This document shows positions 25,557 through 33,618 of a stretch of DNA of 64,000 nt, piece by piece (position 1 is the first letter of the stretch; every line of letters begins with the position of its first letter). A program made the position numbers and the translations under genes. The DNA comes from Tistlia consotensis USBA 355 (lineage in GTDB: Bacteria > Pseudomonadota > Alphaproteobacteria > Kiloniellales > DSM-21159). The notes under the pieces were generated by a model. The model worked only from the letters and a program-made list of their open reading frames with translations. It searched no databases and was not told the DNA's origin. The DNA lies in the NCBI RefSeq assembly GCF_900177295.1, contig NZ_FWZX01000001.1, forward strand, positions 310,001 to 374,000, written 5' to 3'.

Positions 25557-25576
25557 GGAGACGGAGGCATCCTCCG
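25534..25576. promoter_or_regulatory. Pair of perfect palindromes, probable TetR operator
   Basis: Two 15-bp perfect palindromes share the same arms: CGGAGG-GTT-CCTCCG (25534-25548) and CGGAGG-CAT-CCTCCG (25562-25576). Their centres are 28 nt apart. The first fills the paoABC promoter spacer; the second lies just upstream of the -35 element and 29 nt before the regulator's start. The divergent TetR-family gene is the natural candidate ligand. Their presence also argues that the regulator starts at 25605 and not at 25515. Confidence 0.7.
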
Positions 25577-25604
25577 GTTATTTTTCCGATCTGGTGCGCG
25601 AGCG

Positions 25605-26225
25605 GTGGCAGACAAGAGGCAGGCGACGAAGAAAGCGGAGGCGGAGACGGGCGCTGGCCGCAAGCCGCGCGCCGATGCGCTGCGCAACCGCGAGCGCCTG
25701 CTCGTGGCGGCCAAGACGGTGTTCAGCGCCGGCGGCGCCGACGCCAGCCTGGAGGCCGTGGCGCGCGAAGCCGGGGTCGGCATCGGCACGCTCTACCGCC
25801 ACTTCCCGACCCGCGAGGCGCTGTTCGAGGCGGTCTACCGCCGCGAGGTCGAGCAGGTCGCCGAGCTGGCCGAGCGGCTGCAGGGCGCCGACGACCCGGT
25901 CGAGGCGCTGCGCAGCTGGCTGCACCGCAACGTCGAGCTGGTCGCCACCAAGAAGGGCATGGCCGCCGCGCTGGCGCTGGCCGCGCACGGCGACTCGGAG
26001 CTCTTCACCTATTCGAAGCAGCGCCTGAGGGCGGCGGTCGGCAGTCTGCTCGAGCGCGCCGTCGCCGCCGGCGCGATCCGCCCCGACATCGGCCCCCACG
26101 ATCTGCTGCACGCCCTGATCGGCCTGTGCATGCAGCACGGCCAGCCCGGCTGGCAGGCCAGCGTGCGCCGGCTGATCGACGTCCTCGTCGACGGCCTGAG
26201 GGTACAGCGCGGGCGGCCCGACTGA
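25605..26225 (+). CDS. TetR/AcrR-family transcriptional regulator
   Basis: A 206-aa TetR-family protein. The N-terminal HTH occupies about residues 30-75 (ERLLVAAKTVFSAGGADASL, AVAREAGVGIGTLYRHFPTREALF); the C-terminal part is a helical ligand-binding domain. The GTG at 25605 is preferred because the region upstream contains palindromic operators and the in-frame residues there are not TetR-like. It is divergent from paoABC and is therefore likely to repress that operon and itself, responding to an aldehyde or aromatic ligand. Confidence 0.88.
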   Translation: MADKRQATKKAEAETGAGRKPRADALRNRERLLVAAKTVFSAGGADASLEAVAREAGVGIGTLYRHFPTREALFEAVYRREVEQVAELAERLQGADDPVEALRSWLHRNVELVATKKGMAAALALAAHGDSELFTYSKQRLRAAVGSLLERAVAAGAIRPDIGPHDLLHALIGLCMQHGQPGWQASVRRLIDVLVDGLRVQRGRPD

Positions 26226-26276
26226 CGTCACGGGAACGCCGGTCGGGACCGGCGCCCCGTCCCGATCCACCTCCGC

Positions 26277-26290
26277 TTGACCTGGGTCAG
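26277..26290. promoter_or_regulatory. FNR/FixK-type box, one mismatch
   Basis: TTGACCTGGGTCAG matches the FNR/FixK/Anr consensus TTGA-N6-TCAA except for the last base. It lies 81 nt upstream of the DUF2892 gene that heads the efflux operon, a position suited to activation. A perfect box occurs before the ferric-reductase-like gene at 30,912, suggesting the two units belong to one oxygen- or NO-responsive regulon. Confidence 0.45.
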
Positions 26291-26370
26291 TCCGTCCTCC
26301 TGCAACTTTTGGCACTGTTGCGCCCGCGGGCGCCCGTCGGTGCGCGCCCCGCGCAAAGAGGGAGAGGGCC

Positions 26371-26577
26371 ATGAACGTCGACCGCTTCGTCCTGCTGTTT
26401 GCCGGTGCCTTCGTCGTCGCGAGCGTCGCGCTCGCCCATTTCGTCTCGCCCTGGTGGCTGCTCTTCACGGCCTTCGTCGGCGTCAATCTCATGCAGGCCT
26501 CGGTCACGGGGTTCTGTCCGCTGGCGATGATCCTGCGCGCGGTCGGCGTCAGGCCCGGCACGGCCTTCCCGAAGTAG
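26371..26577 (+). CDS. DUF2892-type small inner-membrane protein
   Basis: A 68-aa protein with two transmembrane helices (residues 7-25 and about 30-60) and a conserved loop around [16 protein letters not shown]. This is the pattern of DUF2892 proteins, also found as the membrane anchor of YgaP-type rhodaneses. A strong ribosome binding site (GAGGGAGAGGG) precedes the ATG. It heads a unit with an RND adaptor 20 nt downstream and an RND pump. The function is unknown; members commonly occur near sulfur, metal or redox-stress genes. The conserved cysteine in FCPL is retained. Confidence 0.75.
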   Translation: MNVDRFVLLFAGAFVVASVALAHFVSPWWLLFTAFVGVNLMQASVTGFCPLAMILRAVGVRPGTAFPK

Positions 26578-26597
26578 GGCGGGCCGGAACGCCGATC

Positions 26598-27626
26598 ATG
26601 GGACCTCCCGCTCTCGCCGCCGCGCTCGCGCTTCTCGCCACGCTGTCCGCCGCACCGGCTCCGGCCCAGCAGGCGCCCTCGGCCGCCGCCCTGCCCTTCG
26701 CGACGCTCGAGGTGACGCCGGTGACGGCGCGCCGCGAGCAGATCTGGGACGGCGTCGTCGAGGCGGTCCACGAGGCGACGATGTCGGCGCAGACCGCGGG
26801 GCGCGTGCTGGAGCTGCCCTACGACGTCAACGACTACGTGCCCAAGGGCGCGCTGATCCTGCGCCTGACCGACGTCGAGCAGCAGGCGGCGGTGCATCAG
26901 GCCGAGGCCGCCTACGAGGAGGCCCGGGCGAACTTCTCGCGCATCGAGACGCTCTTCTCCCACGGGACGGCCTCGAAGGCCGCCTTCGACGCCGCCCGCG
27001 CGCGCCGCGACACGGCCCAGGCGGCGCTGCGCACGGCGCAGCAGCAGCTCGACTACACCGCGGTCATGGCGCCCTATGCCGGCTACGTCACGAAACGCTT
27101 CGTCCAGGTCGGCGAGGAAGTGCAGCCCGGGCAGCCGCTGATCACGGGCATCTCGCTCGACGCCCTCCGGGTCTCCGTCCGGATTCCCCAGACCGCGGCG
27201 GCGGCGATCCGCAGGTACGCGACGGCCGACATCCTGCTCGACGGCACCGGCGCCAGGCGCGTCGCCGCCACCAAGGTCGTGGTCTTCCCCTACGCCGATC
27301 CCGAGACCCACAGCTTCACGGTCCGCCTGGAGCTGCCGCAGCGCGACCTCGGGCTGTTCCCCGGCGAGACCGTGAAGTGCGCCTTCGAGATCGGCGAGGC
27401 GACCCGGCTGCTGATCCCGGTCAGCGCGCTGGTCCAGCGCAGCGAGGTCAGCGGGGTCTACGTGGTCCAGGGCAGGGAGGTCGCGCTGCGCCAGCTCCGC
27501 CTCGGCCACCGGCTGGACGACAAGGTCGAGGTCCTCGCGGGGCTGTCGGCCGGCGAGCTCATCGCCGCCGATCCGGTCGCCGCCGTGACCTATGCCGCCG
27601 AGGCGCGCGCCAAGAGCCAGCCATGA
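26598..27626 (+). CDS. RND efflux periplasmic adaptor (membrane fusion protein)
   Basis: A 342-aa HlyD/AcrA-family adaptor with a signal peptide (residues 1 to about 24, ending APA-QQ). It has a lipoyl/barrel-sandwich half-motif (SAQTAGRVLELPYDVNDYVPKG), a helical hairpin around residues 95-145, and beta-barrel and membrane-proximal domains. It would connect the RND pump to an outer-membrane channel, no gene for which is present here. Its stop overlaps the start of the pump gene (ATGA). It is probably co-transcribed with the DUF2892 gene under the FNR-type box. Confidence 0.9.
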   Translation: MGPPALAAALALLATLSAAPAPAQQAPSAAALPFATLEVTPVTARREQIWDGVVEAVHEATMSAQTAGRVLELPYDVNDYVPKGALILRLTDVEQQAAVHQAEAAYEEARANFSRIETLFSHGTASKAAFDAARARRDTAQAALRTAQQQLDYTAVMAPYAGYVTKRFVQVGEEVQPGQPLITGISLDALRVSVRIPQTAAAAIRRYATADILLDGTGARRVAATKVVVFPYADPETHSFTVRLELPQRDLGLFPGETVKCAFEIGEATRLLIPVSALVQRSEVSGVYVVQGREVALRQLRLGHRLDDKVEVLAGLSAGELIAADPVAAVTYAAEARAKSQP

Positions 27627-30600
27627 CCGAGGCTCCGGAACCGGCGCCGCTCGGCTTCGCCGGCCGCATCGCGCGGGCGTTCCAGGATTCGCGCCTGACG
27701 CCGATCCTGGCGCTGGTCGCCGTGCTCGCCGGCCTCTTCGCGCTGGTCGTCACGCCGCGCGAGGAGGAGCCGCAGATCGACGTCACCATGGCCAACGTCT
27801 TCGTCCCCTTCCCGGGCGCGGACGTCCAGGACGTCGAGAACCTCGTCGCCTTCCCGCTGGAGCAGAAGCTCTCCGAGATCAAGGGCGTCAAGCACGTCTA
27901 TTCGGTGAGCCGGCCGGGCATGGCCGTCGTGACCGTCGAGTTCCAGGTCGGCGTGCCGCGCCAGACGGCGATCGTGCGGCTCTACAACCAGGTCTACCAG
28001 AACGCCGACTTCGTGCCGCCGGGGCTCGGCGTCGGGCAGCCGCTGATCCGGCCCATGGGCATCGACGACGTGCCGGTCATGGCCCTGACGCTCTGGACCG
28101 ACGACCCCTCGCGCGGCCGCGTCGAGCTCGCCGAGGTCGCGCACATGCTGGAGACCGACCTCAAGCGCATCCCGGGCACGCGCGACGTCTACACGATCGG
28201 CGCGCCGGACCGCGCCGTCACGGTCACGCTCGATTCGGCGAAGCTCGCGGCCTACGGCCTGTCGGTCGAGGACCTGGCCGGCGCGCTCCAGGCCGCCAAC
28301 GTGGTGACCCAGGCCGGCGACCGGGTCGCCGGCAACCGCGACGTCCCGGTCACCGCCGGCACCTTCCTGGCCGATGCCGACGAGGTCGCCGGCCTGGTCA
28401 TCGGGCTCAAGAACGGCCAGCCGGTCTTCCTCTCCGACGTCGCCCGGGTGACGCGCGGGGCGGACCTGCCGGCGCGCTACGCCTGGTACGGCGCACCGCC
28501 CGGCCGGCCCGGCCCGAAGAGCGGCCGGGCCCCGGCCGTCACCCTCGCCATCGCCAAGAAGTCCGGCACCAACGCCGCCGACATCACCCGCGCCGTCGCC
28601 GAGCGGATCGCGGCGCTGCGCGGCGTCGAGATCCCCCAGGGCGTCGAGGTCGCGGTCACCCGCGACTACGGCAGGACCGCGACCGACAAGGCCGACAAGC
28701 TGATCCACAAGCTGCTCTTCGCGACGGCCTCGGTCGTGCTGCTGGTCCTGGCGACCCTGGGCTGGCGCGAGGCCATCGTCGTCGGCAGCGCCGTCGCGAT
28801 CACCCTGATGCTGACGCTCTTCGCCTCCTGGGGCCTCGGCTTCACCATCAACCGCGTCTCGCTCTTCGCGCTGATCTTCTCGATCGGCATCCTGGTCGAC
28901 GACGCGATCGTCATCGTCGAGAACATCCACCGCCACGCGGCACTCGGCCACAAGTCCCTGAAGTCGGCGATCCCGGCCGCGGTCTCCGAGGTCGGCGGGC
29001 CGACGATCCTGGCGACCTTCACGGTCATCGCCGCCCTGCTGCCCATGGCCTTCGTCAGCGGCCTGATGGGGCCCTACATGCGGCCGATCCCGATCAACGC
29101 CTCGGCCGGCATGCTGCTGTCCCTGGTCGTCGCCCTGGTCGCGACGCCCTGGCTCTGCCTGAAGATCATGCGGCACCACCACGCGCCGGCGCCGGCGGCG
29201 GCCGAGCGGCGCGAGGAGCGCTGGCTCGACCGGCTGTTCCGCCGGCTGATGCACCCCTTCCTCGACGGCCCGGGCGCCGGCGGCCGGCGCCTGCTGCTGT
29301 TCGCCGGCGTCGTCGCGCTGGTCGTCCTGGCCGGCGGCCTCGTCGTCGTCAAGGCGGTGATCCTCAAGATGCTGCCCTTCGACAACAAGTCGGAGTTCCA
29401 GGTCGTCCTCGACATGCCCGAGGGCTCGACCCTGGAGGAGACCGACCGGGTGCTGGGCGAGCTGGCGCGCGCGCTGGCCGGCGTGCCCGAGGTCGAGAGC
29501 TACGAGGGCTACGCCGGCACCAGTGCGCCGATCACCTTCAACGGCCTGGTCCGGCAGTACTACCTGCGCGCCGGCCCGACGGTCGGCGACCTGCAGGTCG
29601 AGCTGGTCGACAAGGCCGGGCGCGACCGCCAGAGTCACGCCATCGCGCTGGCCGTCCGCCCGAAGCTCGCGGCGATCGCCGAGCGCTACGGCGCCTCGGT
29701 CAAGCTCGTCGAGGTGCCGCCGGGCCCGCCGGTGCTGGCGCCGATCGTCGCGGAGATCTACGGCCCCGACTACGCCAGGCTGCGCGCCGTCGCGACGGCG
29801 CTGGCCGGCGACTTCCGGGCCAACCCCGATCTCGTCGACGTCGACACCAGCGTCGAGGCCGACTCGCCGCGCGACGTCGTCGTGGTCGACCGGGAAAGGG
29901 CGGCCCGCCTCGGCCTGTCCCAGGCCGCGATCGCGCGCGCGCTCAGGACCGCGCTGTCGGGCGACGACGCGACCTACGTGCTGGACGGGCGCGAGAAGGT
30001 CGCCCTGCCGATCCGCCTGCGCCTGCCGGCCGGCGACCAGGCCTCGCTCGACCAGCTGCTGGCCCTGCAGGTGCGCTCCTCGAGCGGCGCGCTGGTGCCG
30101 ATCTCAGAGGTCGTGCGGGTGGTCCGGGCCGGCTGGGAGAAGGCGATCTACCACAAGGACCTGCTGCCCTACGCCTATGTCGTCGGCGACGACGCCGGGG
30201 CGACCGACAGCCCGCTCTACGGCATGTTCGCGCTGGTCTCGAAGCTGGGCCGCGACCCGGTCGACGGCCTGCACCTGGCGCAGCACTTCATCGCCCAGCC
30301 GGGCGACACCACGCGCTTCTCGGTCAAGTGGGACGGCGAGTGGCAGATCACCTACGAGACCTTCCGGGACATGGGCCTCGCCTACCTGGTCGGCCTCGCC
30401 CTGATCTACCTGCTGGTCGTCGGGCAGTTCAAAAGCTACCTCGTGCCGCTGGTCATCATGGCCCCGATCCCGCTGACCCTGATCGGCATCATGCCGGGCC
30501 ACGCCCTGCTCGGCGCACAGTTCACCGCGACCTCGATGATCGGCATGATCGGCCTCGCCGGCATCATCGTGCGCAACTCGATCCTGCTGATCGACTTCGT

Positions 30601-30874
30601 CAACCACGCCCGGGCCGCGGGGCGCCCGCTCCACGAGGCGGTCGTCGAGGCCGCCGCCGTCCGCGCCCGGCCGATCGCCCTGACCGGCCTCGCCGCGATG
30701 CTCGGCGGCTTCTTCATCCTCGACGACCCGATCTTCCAGGGCCTGGCGATCTCGCTGATCTTCGGCATCCTGATCTCGACCCTGCTGACCCTGCTGGTCA
30801 TCCCCCTGCTCTACTACGCCTATCTGGCGCGCCAGGAGCGGCGCGCGCGGGGCTCGGAGCCGGAGGCGGCCTGA
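27623..30874 (+). CDS. RND-family efflux pump, inner-membrane transporter
   Basis: A 1083-aa RND permease with the usual 12-helix, two-repeat plan. The TM4 proton-relay motif GILVDDAIVIVENIHRH, with the paired Asp residues of hydrophobe/amphiphile exporters, is intact. A large periplasmic loop follows the first helix (PREEEPQIDVTMANVFVPFPGA). The C-terminal repeat ends with SLIFGILISTLLTLLVIPLLYY. The DD motif argues for a drug- or organic-solute-type pump and not the heavy-metal class. The substrate is unknown. It forms an operon with the adaptor and DUF2892 genes. The NRPS cluster lies about 4 kb downstream but is not obviously connected. Confidence 0.92.
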   Translation: MTEAPEPAPLGFAGRIARAFQDSRLTPILALVAVLAGLFALVVTPREEEPQIDVTMANVFVPFPGADVQDVENLVAFPLEQKLSEIKGVKHVYSVSRPGMAVVTVEFQVGVPRQTAIVRLYNQVYQNADFVPPGLGVGQPLIRPMGIDDVPVMALTLWTDDPSRGRVELAEVAHMLETDLKRIPGTRDVYTIGAPDRAVTVTLDSAKLAAYGLSVEDLAGALQAANVVTQAGDRVAGNRDVPVTAGTFLADADEVAGLVIGLKNGQPVFLSDVARVTRGADLPARYAWYGAPPGRPGPKSGRAPAVTLAIAKKSGTNAADITRAVAERIAALRGVEIPQGVEVAVTRDYGRTATDKADKLIHKLLFATASVVLLVLATLGWREAIVVGSAVAITLMLTLFASWGLGFTINRVSLFALIFSIGILVDDAIVIVENIHRHAALGHKSLKSAIPAAVSEVGGPTILATFTVIAALLPMAFVSGLMGPYMRPIPINASAGMLLSLVVALVATPWLCLKIMRHHHAPAPAAAERREERWLDRLFRRLMHPFLDGPGAGGRRLLLFAGVVALVVLAGGLVVVKAVILKMLPFDNKSEFQVVLDMPEGSTLEETDRVLGELARALAGVPEVESYEGYAGTSAPITFNGLVRQYYLRAGPTVGDLQVELVDKAGRDRQSHAIALAVRPKLAAIAERYGASVKLVEVPPGPPVLAPIVAEIYGPDYARLRAVATALAGDFRANPDLVDVDTSVEADSPRDVVVVDRERAARLGLSQAAIARALRTALSGDDATYVLDGREKVALPIRLRLPAGDQASLDQLLALQVRSSSGALVPISEVVRVVRAGWEKAIYHKDLLPYAYVVGDDAGATDSPLYGMFALVSKLGRDPVDGLHLAQHFIAQPGDTTRFSVKWDGEWQITYETFRDMGLAYLVGLALIYLLVVGQFKSYLVPLVIMAPIPLTLIGIMPGHALLGAQFTATSMIGMIGLAGIIVRNSILLIDFVNHARAAGRPLHEAVVEAAAVRARPIALTGLAAMLGGFFILDDPIFQGLAISLIFGILISTLLTLLVIPLLYYAYLARQERRARGSEPEAA

Positions 30875-30911
30875 CGGCCGCCGCCCCTCGCACACCGGCA
30901 GCCCGCGCTCC

Positions 30912-30925
30912 TTGACGCACGTCAA
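30912..30925. promoter_or_regulatory. Perfect FNR/FixK-type box
   Basis: TTGACGCACGTCAA (30912-30925) is an exact TTGA-N6-TCAA dyad, the binding pattern of FNR, FixK, Anr and relatives. It is centred about 68 nt upstream of the ATG of the ferric-reductase-like gene. It is inferred to activate that gene at low oxygen or in response to NO. Confidence 0.6.
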
Positions 30926-30986
30926 AGACGTGCGGCGGCAATGGCCATACGCAACCCCCGCATAGCGAGCAGCGGAGCGAAGCATC

Positions 30987-32342
30987 ATGCGGACGATCAG
31001 GCGCACGTTCTGGCTGCTGCTGGCGCTCCTGACGGCGCTCTGGCTGCTCGCGGAGCCGCAGCTGCTCCAGACGGCCGGCTTCGGCGCGCTGCGCCAGGCG
31101 ATGCTGCAGTACAGCGGCGTCGTCGCCATCGCCTGCATGAGCGTCGCCATGGTCCTGGCCCTGCGGCCGCGCTGGCCGGAACGCCGGCTCGGCGGCCTCG
31201 ACAAGATGTACCGGCTGCACAAGTGGCTCGGCATCGCGGCGCTCGTCGTCTCGCTGGCCCACTGGCTGTGGAGCGAGGGGCCGAAGTGGGCGGTCGGGCT
31301 GGGCTGGATGGCCCGGCCGGCGCGCGGTGCGCGGGCAGCGCTCGAGAACCCGGTCGCCCAGGTCCTCGCCAGCCTGCGCGGCGCCGCCGAGGGCCTGGGC
31401 GAATGGGCCTTCTACGCGGCGATGCTGCTGATCGTGCTGGCGCTCGTCACCGCCTTCCCCTACCGGCTGTTCCACAGGACGCACCGCCTGCTGCCGGCGG
31501 CCTACCTGGTGCTGGTGTTCCACTCGGTGGTGCTGACCAGGTTCGGCTACTGGACCTCGCCGCTCGGCGTCGTGCTGGCGCTGCTGATGGCCGCCGGGAC
31601 CTACGCGGCAGCCGTCTCCCTGCTGGGCCGCGTCGGCTGGGGGCGGCGGGTCCGGGGCCGGATCGCCTCGCTCCGCTACTATCCCGGCGTCAAGGCCCTC
31701 GAGACCGAGATCGACGTGCCCCAGGGCTGGCCGGGGCATCGGCCCGGCCAGTTCGCCTTCGCGACCTCGGAAGCCTCGGAGGGCGCGCACCCCTACACCA
31801 TCGCCTCGGCCTGGAACGACGAGGCCCGGCGCATCCGCTTCGTCACCAAGGAGCTGGGCGACCACACCGGCCGGCTCCGCCAGACCCTGAAGGTCGGCCA
31901 GCCGGTGACGATCGAGGGGCCCTACGGCTGCTTCGACTTCGACGACGGCCGGCCCCGCCAGATCTGGATCGGCGGCGGCATCGGCATCACGCCCTTCATC
32001 GCCGGCATGAAGCACCTGGCGCTGCGACGCCAGGCCGATCCGGAGGGCGCCCGCCTGCCCCTCGTCGACCTGTTCCACACGACGACCGACTACGACGAGA
32101 CGGCCCTCGCCAAGCTGACGGCCGACGCCGAGGCCGCGCAGGTCCGCCTGCACCTGCTGGTCGACGCCCGCGACGGCCTGCTGACCGGCGAGCGCATCCG
32201 CGCGGCCGTGCCGGACTGGCGGGAGGCCAGCTTCTGGTTCTGCGGCCCGGCGGGCTTCGGCGAATCCCTGCGCAGGAACTTCGCGGCCCAGGGACTGCCG
32301 GTCGGCGAGCGCTTCCACCAGGAGCTCTTCGCGATGCGGTGA
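30987..32342 (+). CDS. Ferric-reductase-like membrane flavocytochrome
   Basis: This 451-aa protein combines an N-terminal ferric-reductase-like membrane domain with a cytoplasmic ferredoxin-reductase-like module. The membrane part has about six helices; candidate haem ligands are in LHKWLGIAALVVSLAHW and HRTHRLLPAAYLVLVFHS. In the cytoplasmic module FAD binding is RPGQFAF and HPYTIAS, and nucleotide binding is GGGIGITPFI. C-terminal WFCGPAGFGESL is the usual end motif. It would move electrons from NAD(P)H across the membrane to ferric chelates or other acceptors. It is transcribed alone behind a perfect FNR-type box. Confidence 0.88.
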   Translation: MRTIRRTFWLLLALLTALWLLAEPQLLQTAGFGALRQAMLQYSGVVAIACMSVAMVLALRPRWPERRLGGLDKMYRLHKWLGIAALVVSLAHWLWSEGPKWAVGLGWMARPARGARAALENPVAQVLASLRGAAEGLGEWAFYAAMLLIVLALVTAFPYRLFHRTHRLLPAAYLVLVFHSVVLTRFGYWTSPLGVVLALLMAAGTYAAAVSLLGRVGWGRRVRGRIASLRYYPGVKALETEIDVPQGWPGHRPGQFAFATSEASEGAHPYTIASAWNDEARRIRFVTKELGDHTGRLRQTLKVGQPVTIEGPYGCFDFDDGRPRQIWIGGGIGITPFIAGMKHLALRRQADPEGARLPLVDLFHTTTDYDETALAKLTADAEAAQVRLHLLVDARDGLLTGERIRAAVPDWREASFWFCGPAGFGESLRRNFAAQGLPVGERFHQELFAMR

Positions 32343-32492
32343 GCGGCCCGCCGGCCGGCTGGCGGTGGCCGCCTGGCTTTGGCCCGGCCGTGCCGGAGAT
32401 CCTCCTCCGGCCGCCGCGCCTTTGCCGTTACGTTACAAGGGGCGAGACGAGCGGGGGCCGGATGCCTTCGCGCCCCACGAAGGGAGGCAGAC

Positions 32493-32930
32493 GTGAGCAC
32501 GGCCATCCATGTCCTCAACGGCCCCAACCTCAACCGCCTGGGCAGGCGCGAGCCGGCGATCTACGGCACCACCACCCTTGCCGAGATCGAGGCCCTGTGC
32601 CGGCAGGAGGCTGGCGACAGTCCGCTGGCGTTCCGGCAGACCAACTGGGAAGGCCAGTTGATCGACTGGGTGCACGAGGCGATCGACGCGGCCGGCGCCC
32701 TGGTCATCAATCCGGCCGGGCTCAGCTTCACCTCGGTCTCGCTGCTCGACGCGCTCAAGATGTTCCCGGGGCCGCTCATCGAGCTGCACATCTCGAACGT
32801 CCATCGCCGCGAGCCCCTCTACCACCACTCCTACGTCTCGACGGTCGCGACGGCCGTCATCGCCGGCCTCGGCGCCGAGGGCTACCCGGTCGCGGTGCGT
32901 GCGGCGAAGCGTCTGCTCGCCGCAGGCTGA
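32493..32930 (+). CDS. aroQ: Type II 3-dehydroquinate dehydratase homologue with altered active site
   Basis: A 145-aa AroQ-family protein. The N-terminal LNGPNLNRLGRREP and Tyr24 (AIYG), Asn73 (INPAG) and His99 (ELHISN) are in place. However, the His of the THTS motif, an important active-site residue in type II dehydroquinases, is Phe79 here (LSFTS). The arginine two to four residues after the RE motif is Tyr110 (EPLYHHS). The protein may therefore be a catabolic or diverged paralogue, not the shikimate-pathway enzyme. The GTG start at 32493 has a GGGAGG site. It stands alone between the reductase gene and a degenerate SEC-C gene. Confidence 0.78.
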   Translation: MSTAIHVLNGPNLNRLGRREPAIYGTTTLAEIEALCRQEAGDSPLAFRQTNWEGQLIDWVHEAIDAAGALVINPAGLSFTSVSLLDALKMFPGPLIELHISNVHRREPLYHHSYVSTVATAVIAGLGAEGYPVAVRAAKRLLAAG

Positions 32931-33217
32931 GGGAGCGGGAGCGGCCATTGCTGCCGAGGCGAACTGGGCGCCCCGGCCTCCTCCGAGCGTGTATCGGCCG
33001 GCCCGAAACCGGCTGGCGCGGCGCCTCGCTCTCCGCCACGGCAGCGCCGGCCCACGTCCTCGATGTCGCGGTGCCTCGAGACCAATCAACCCGGGCCGCT
33101 CCACGCACCGCGGCGAACGCCGATGCCGGCTTGACGGTGCGAGCGCTTCTCTCCATAAGCCCTCCCCCGCGCCGGACGCCGGCCGAAGCGACTCAGGAGA
33201 CAGGAAGGGGGTGCGCC
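32931..33217. other. Intergenic stretch without a recognisable gene
   Basis: No open frame here has family motifs or convincing start signals on either strand. Composition is G+C-rich but with more irregular codon-position bias than neighbouring genes. It ends with a ribosome binding site (AGGAAGGGGG, 33202-33211) for the SEC-C reading frame that follows. Confidence 0.5.
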
Positions 33218-33425
33218 ATGGCACGCAGGATCGATGAGGTCTCGCTTGAGACCATGAGCAAGCGCCGGAAGGGGTTTCAACTCGGAGAGCCGGGTCAAGC
33301 GCGGTGACCGCGTCGTCCACGGCGACAAGGAGCTGATCGAGAAGCTCGGCCGCAACGACCCCTGCCCCTGCGGCTCGGGACGCAGGTTTCAAGGCCTGCT
33401 GCCTGAAGGCCCGGAGCTTTCATAG
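33218..33425 (+). pseudogene. SEC-C zinc-motif small protein interrupted by two +1 frameshifts
   Basis: The ATG at 33218, behind a strong ribosome binding site, opens [20 protein letters not shown] and runs to a stop at 33305. Skipping one C at 33278 (GGG TTT C AAC) continues as [20 protein letters not shown], then [14 protein letters not shown], a SEC-C zinc motif. Skipping a second C at 33390 (AGG TTT C AAG) restores the final KACC pair of the motif. Without the second shift the frame ends at TAG 33423-33425. Both breaks have the same context, GGTTTCAA. A decayed gene, assembly errors or +1 slippage at UUU-C are all possible. After the second shift the frame finds no early stop. Confidence 0.6.
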
Positions 33426-33618
33426 AGCGGAAGTACTATCGGCGCTGACGCCGGGCGCCCTACGGCGCGGACGCGGTTCGTCGGCAGCGACAGCGAGCGG
33501 ATCTCGGCGACGACGTTGGTCGATCTCGAACCCAGCCTCGATGCGCTTGCCGAGGCCGTGGGAGCCGGTCGGCCGCGGCGTCCGGGTCGCTGATCTCGGT
33601 CGTTCGGCCCCGGCCCCG

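Noticed and set aside
25515-25604. Longer TetR protein starting at the ATG 25515
   Set aside because: This would place two perfect palindromes and the paoABC promoter inside the coding region, and the extra residues are unlike TetR N-termini. GTG 25605 is preferred.
26598-30874. RND pair as the dedicated exporter of the NRPS/PKS product
   Set aside because: It is about 4 kb away, separated by unrelated genes and behind its own FNR-type box. There is no sequence evidence for a link, though it cannot be excluded.
33426-33618. Possible small minus-strand gene before the thioesterase
   Set aside because: The open frame has no start signal or family motif and lies in a short gap with poor coding bias.
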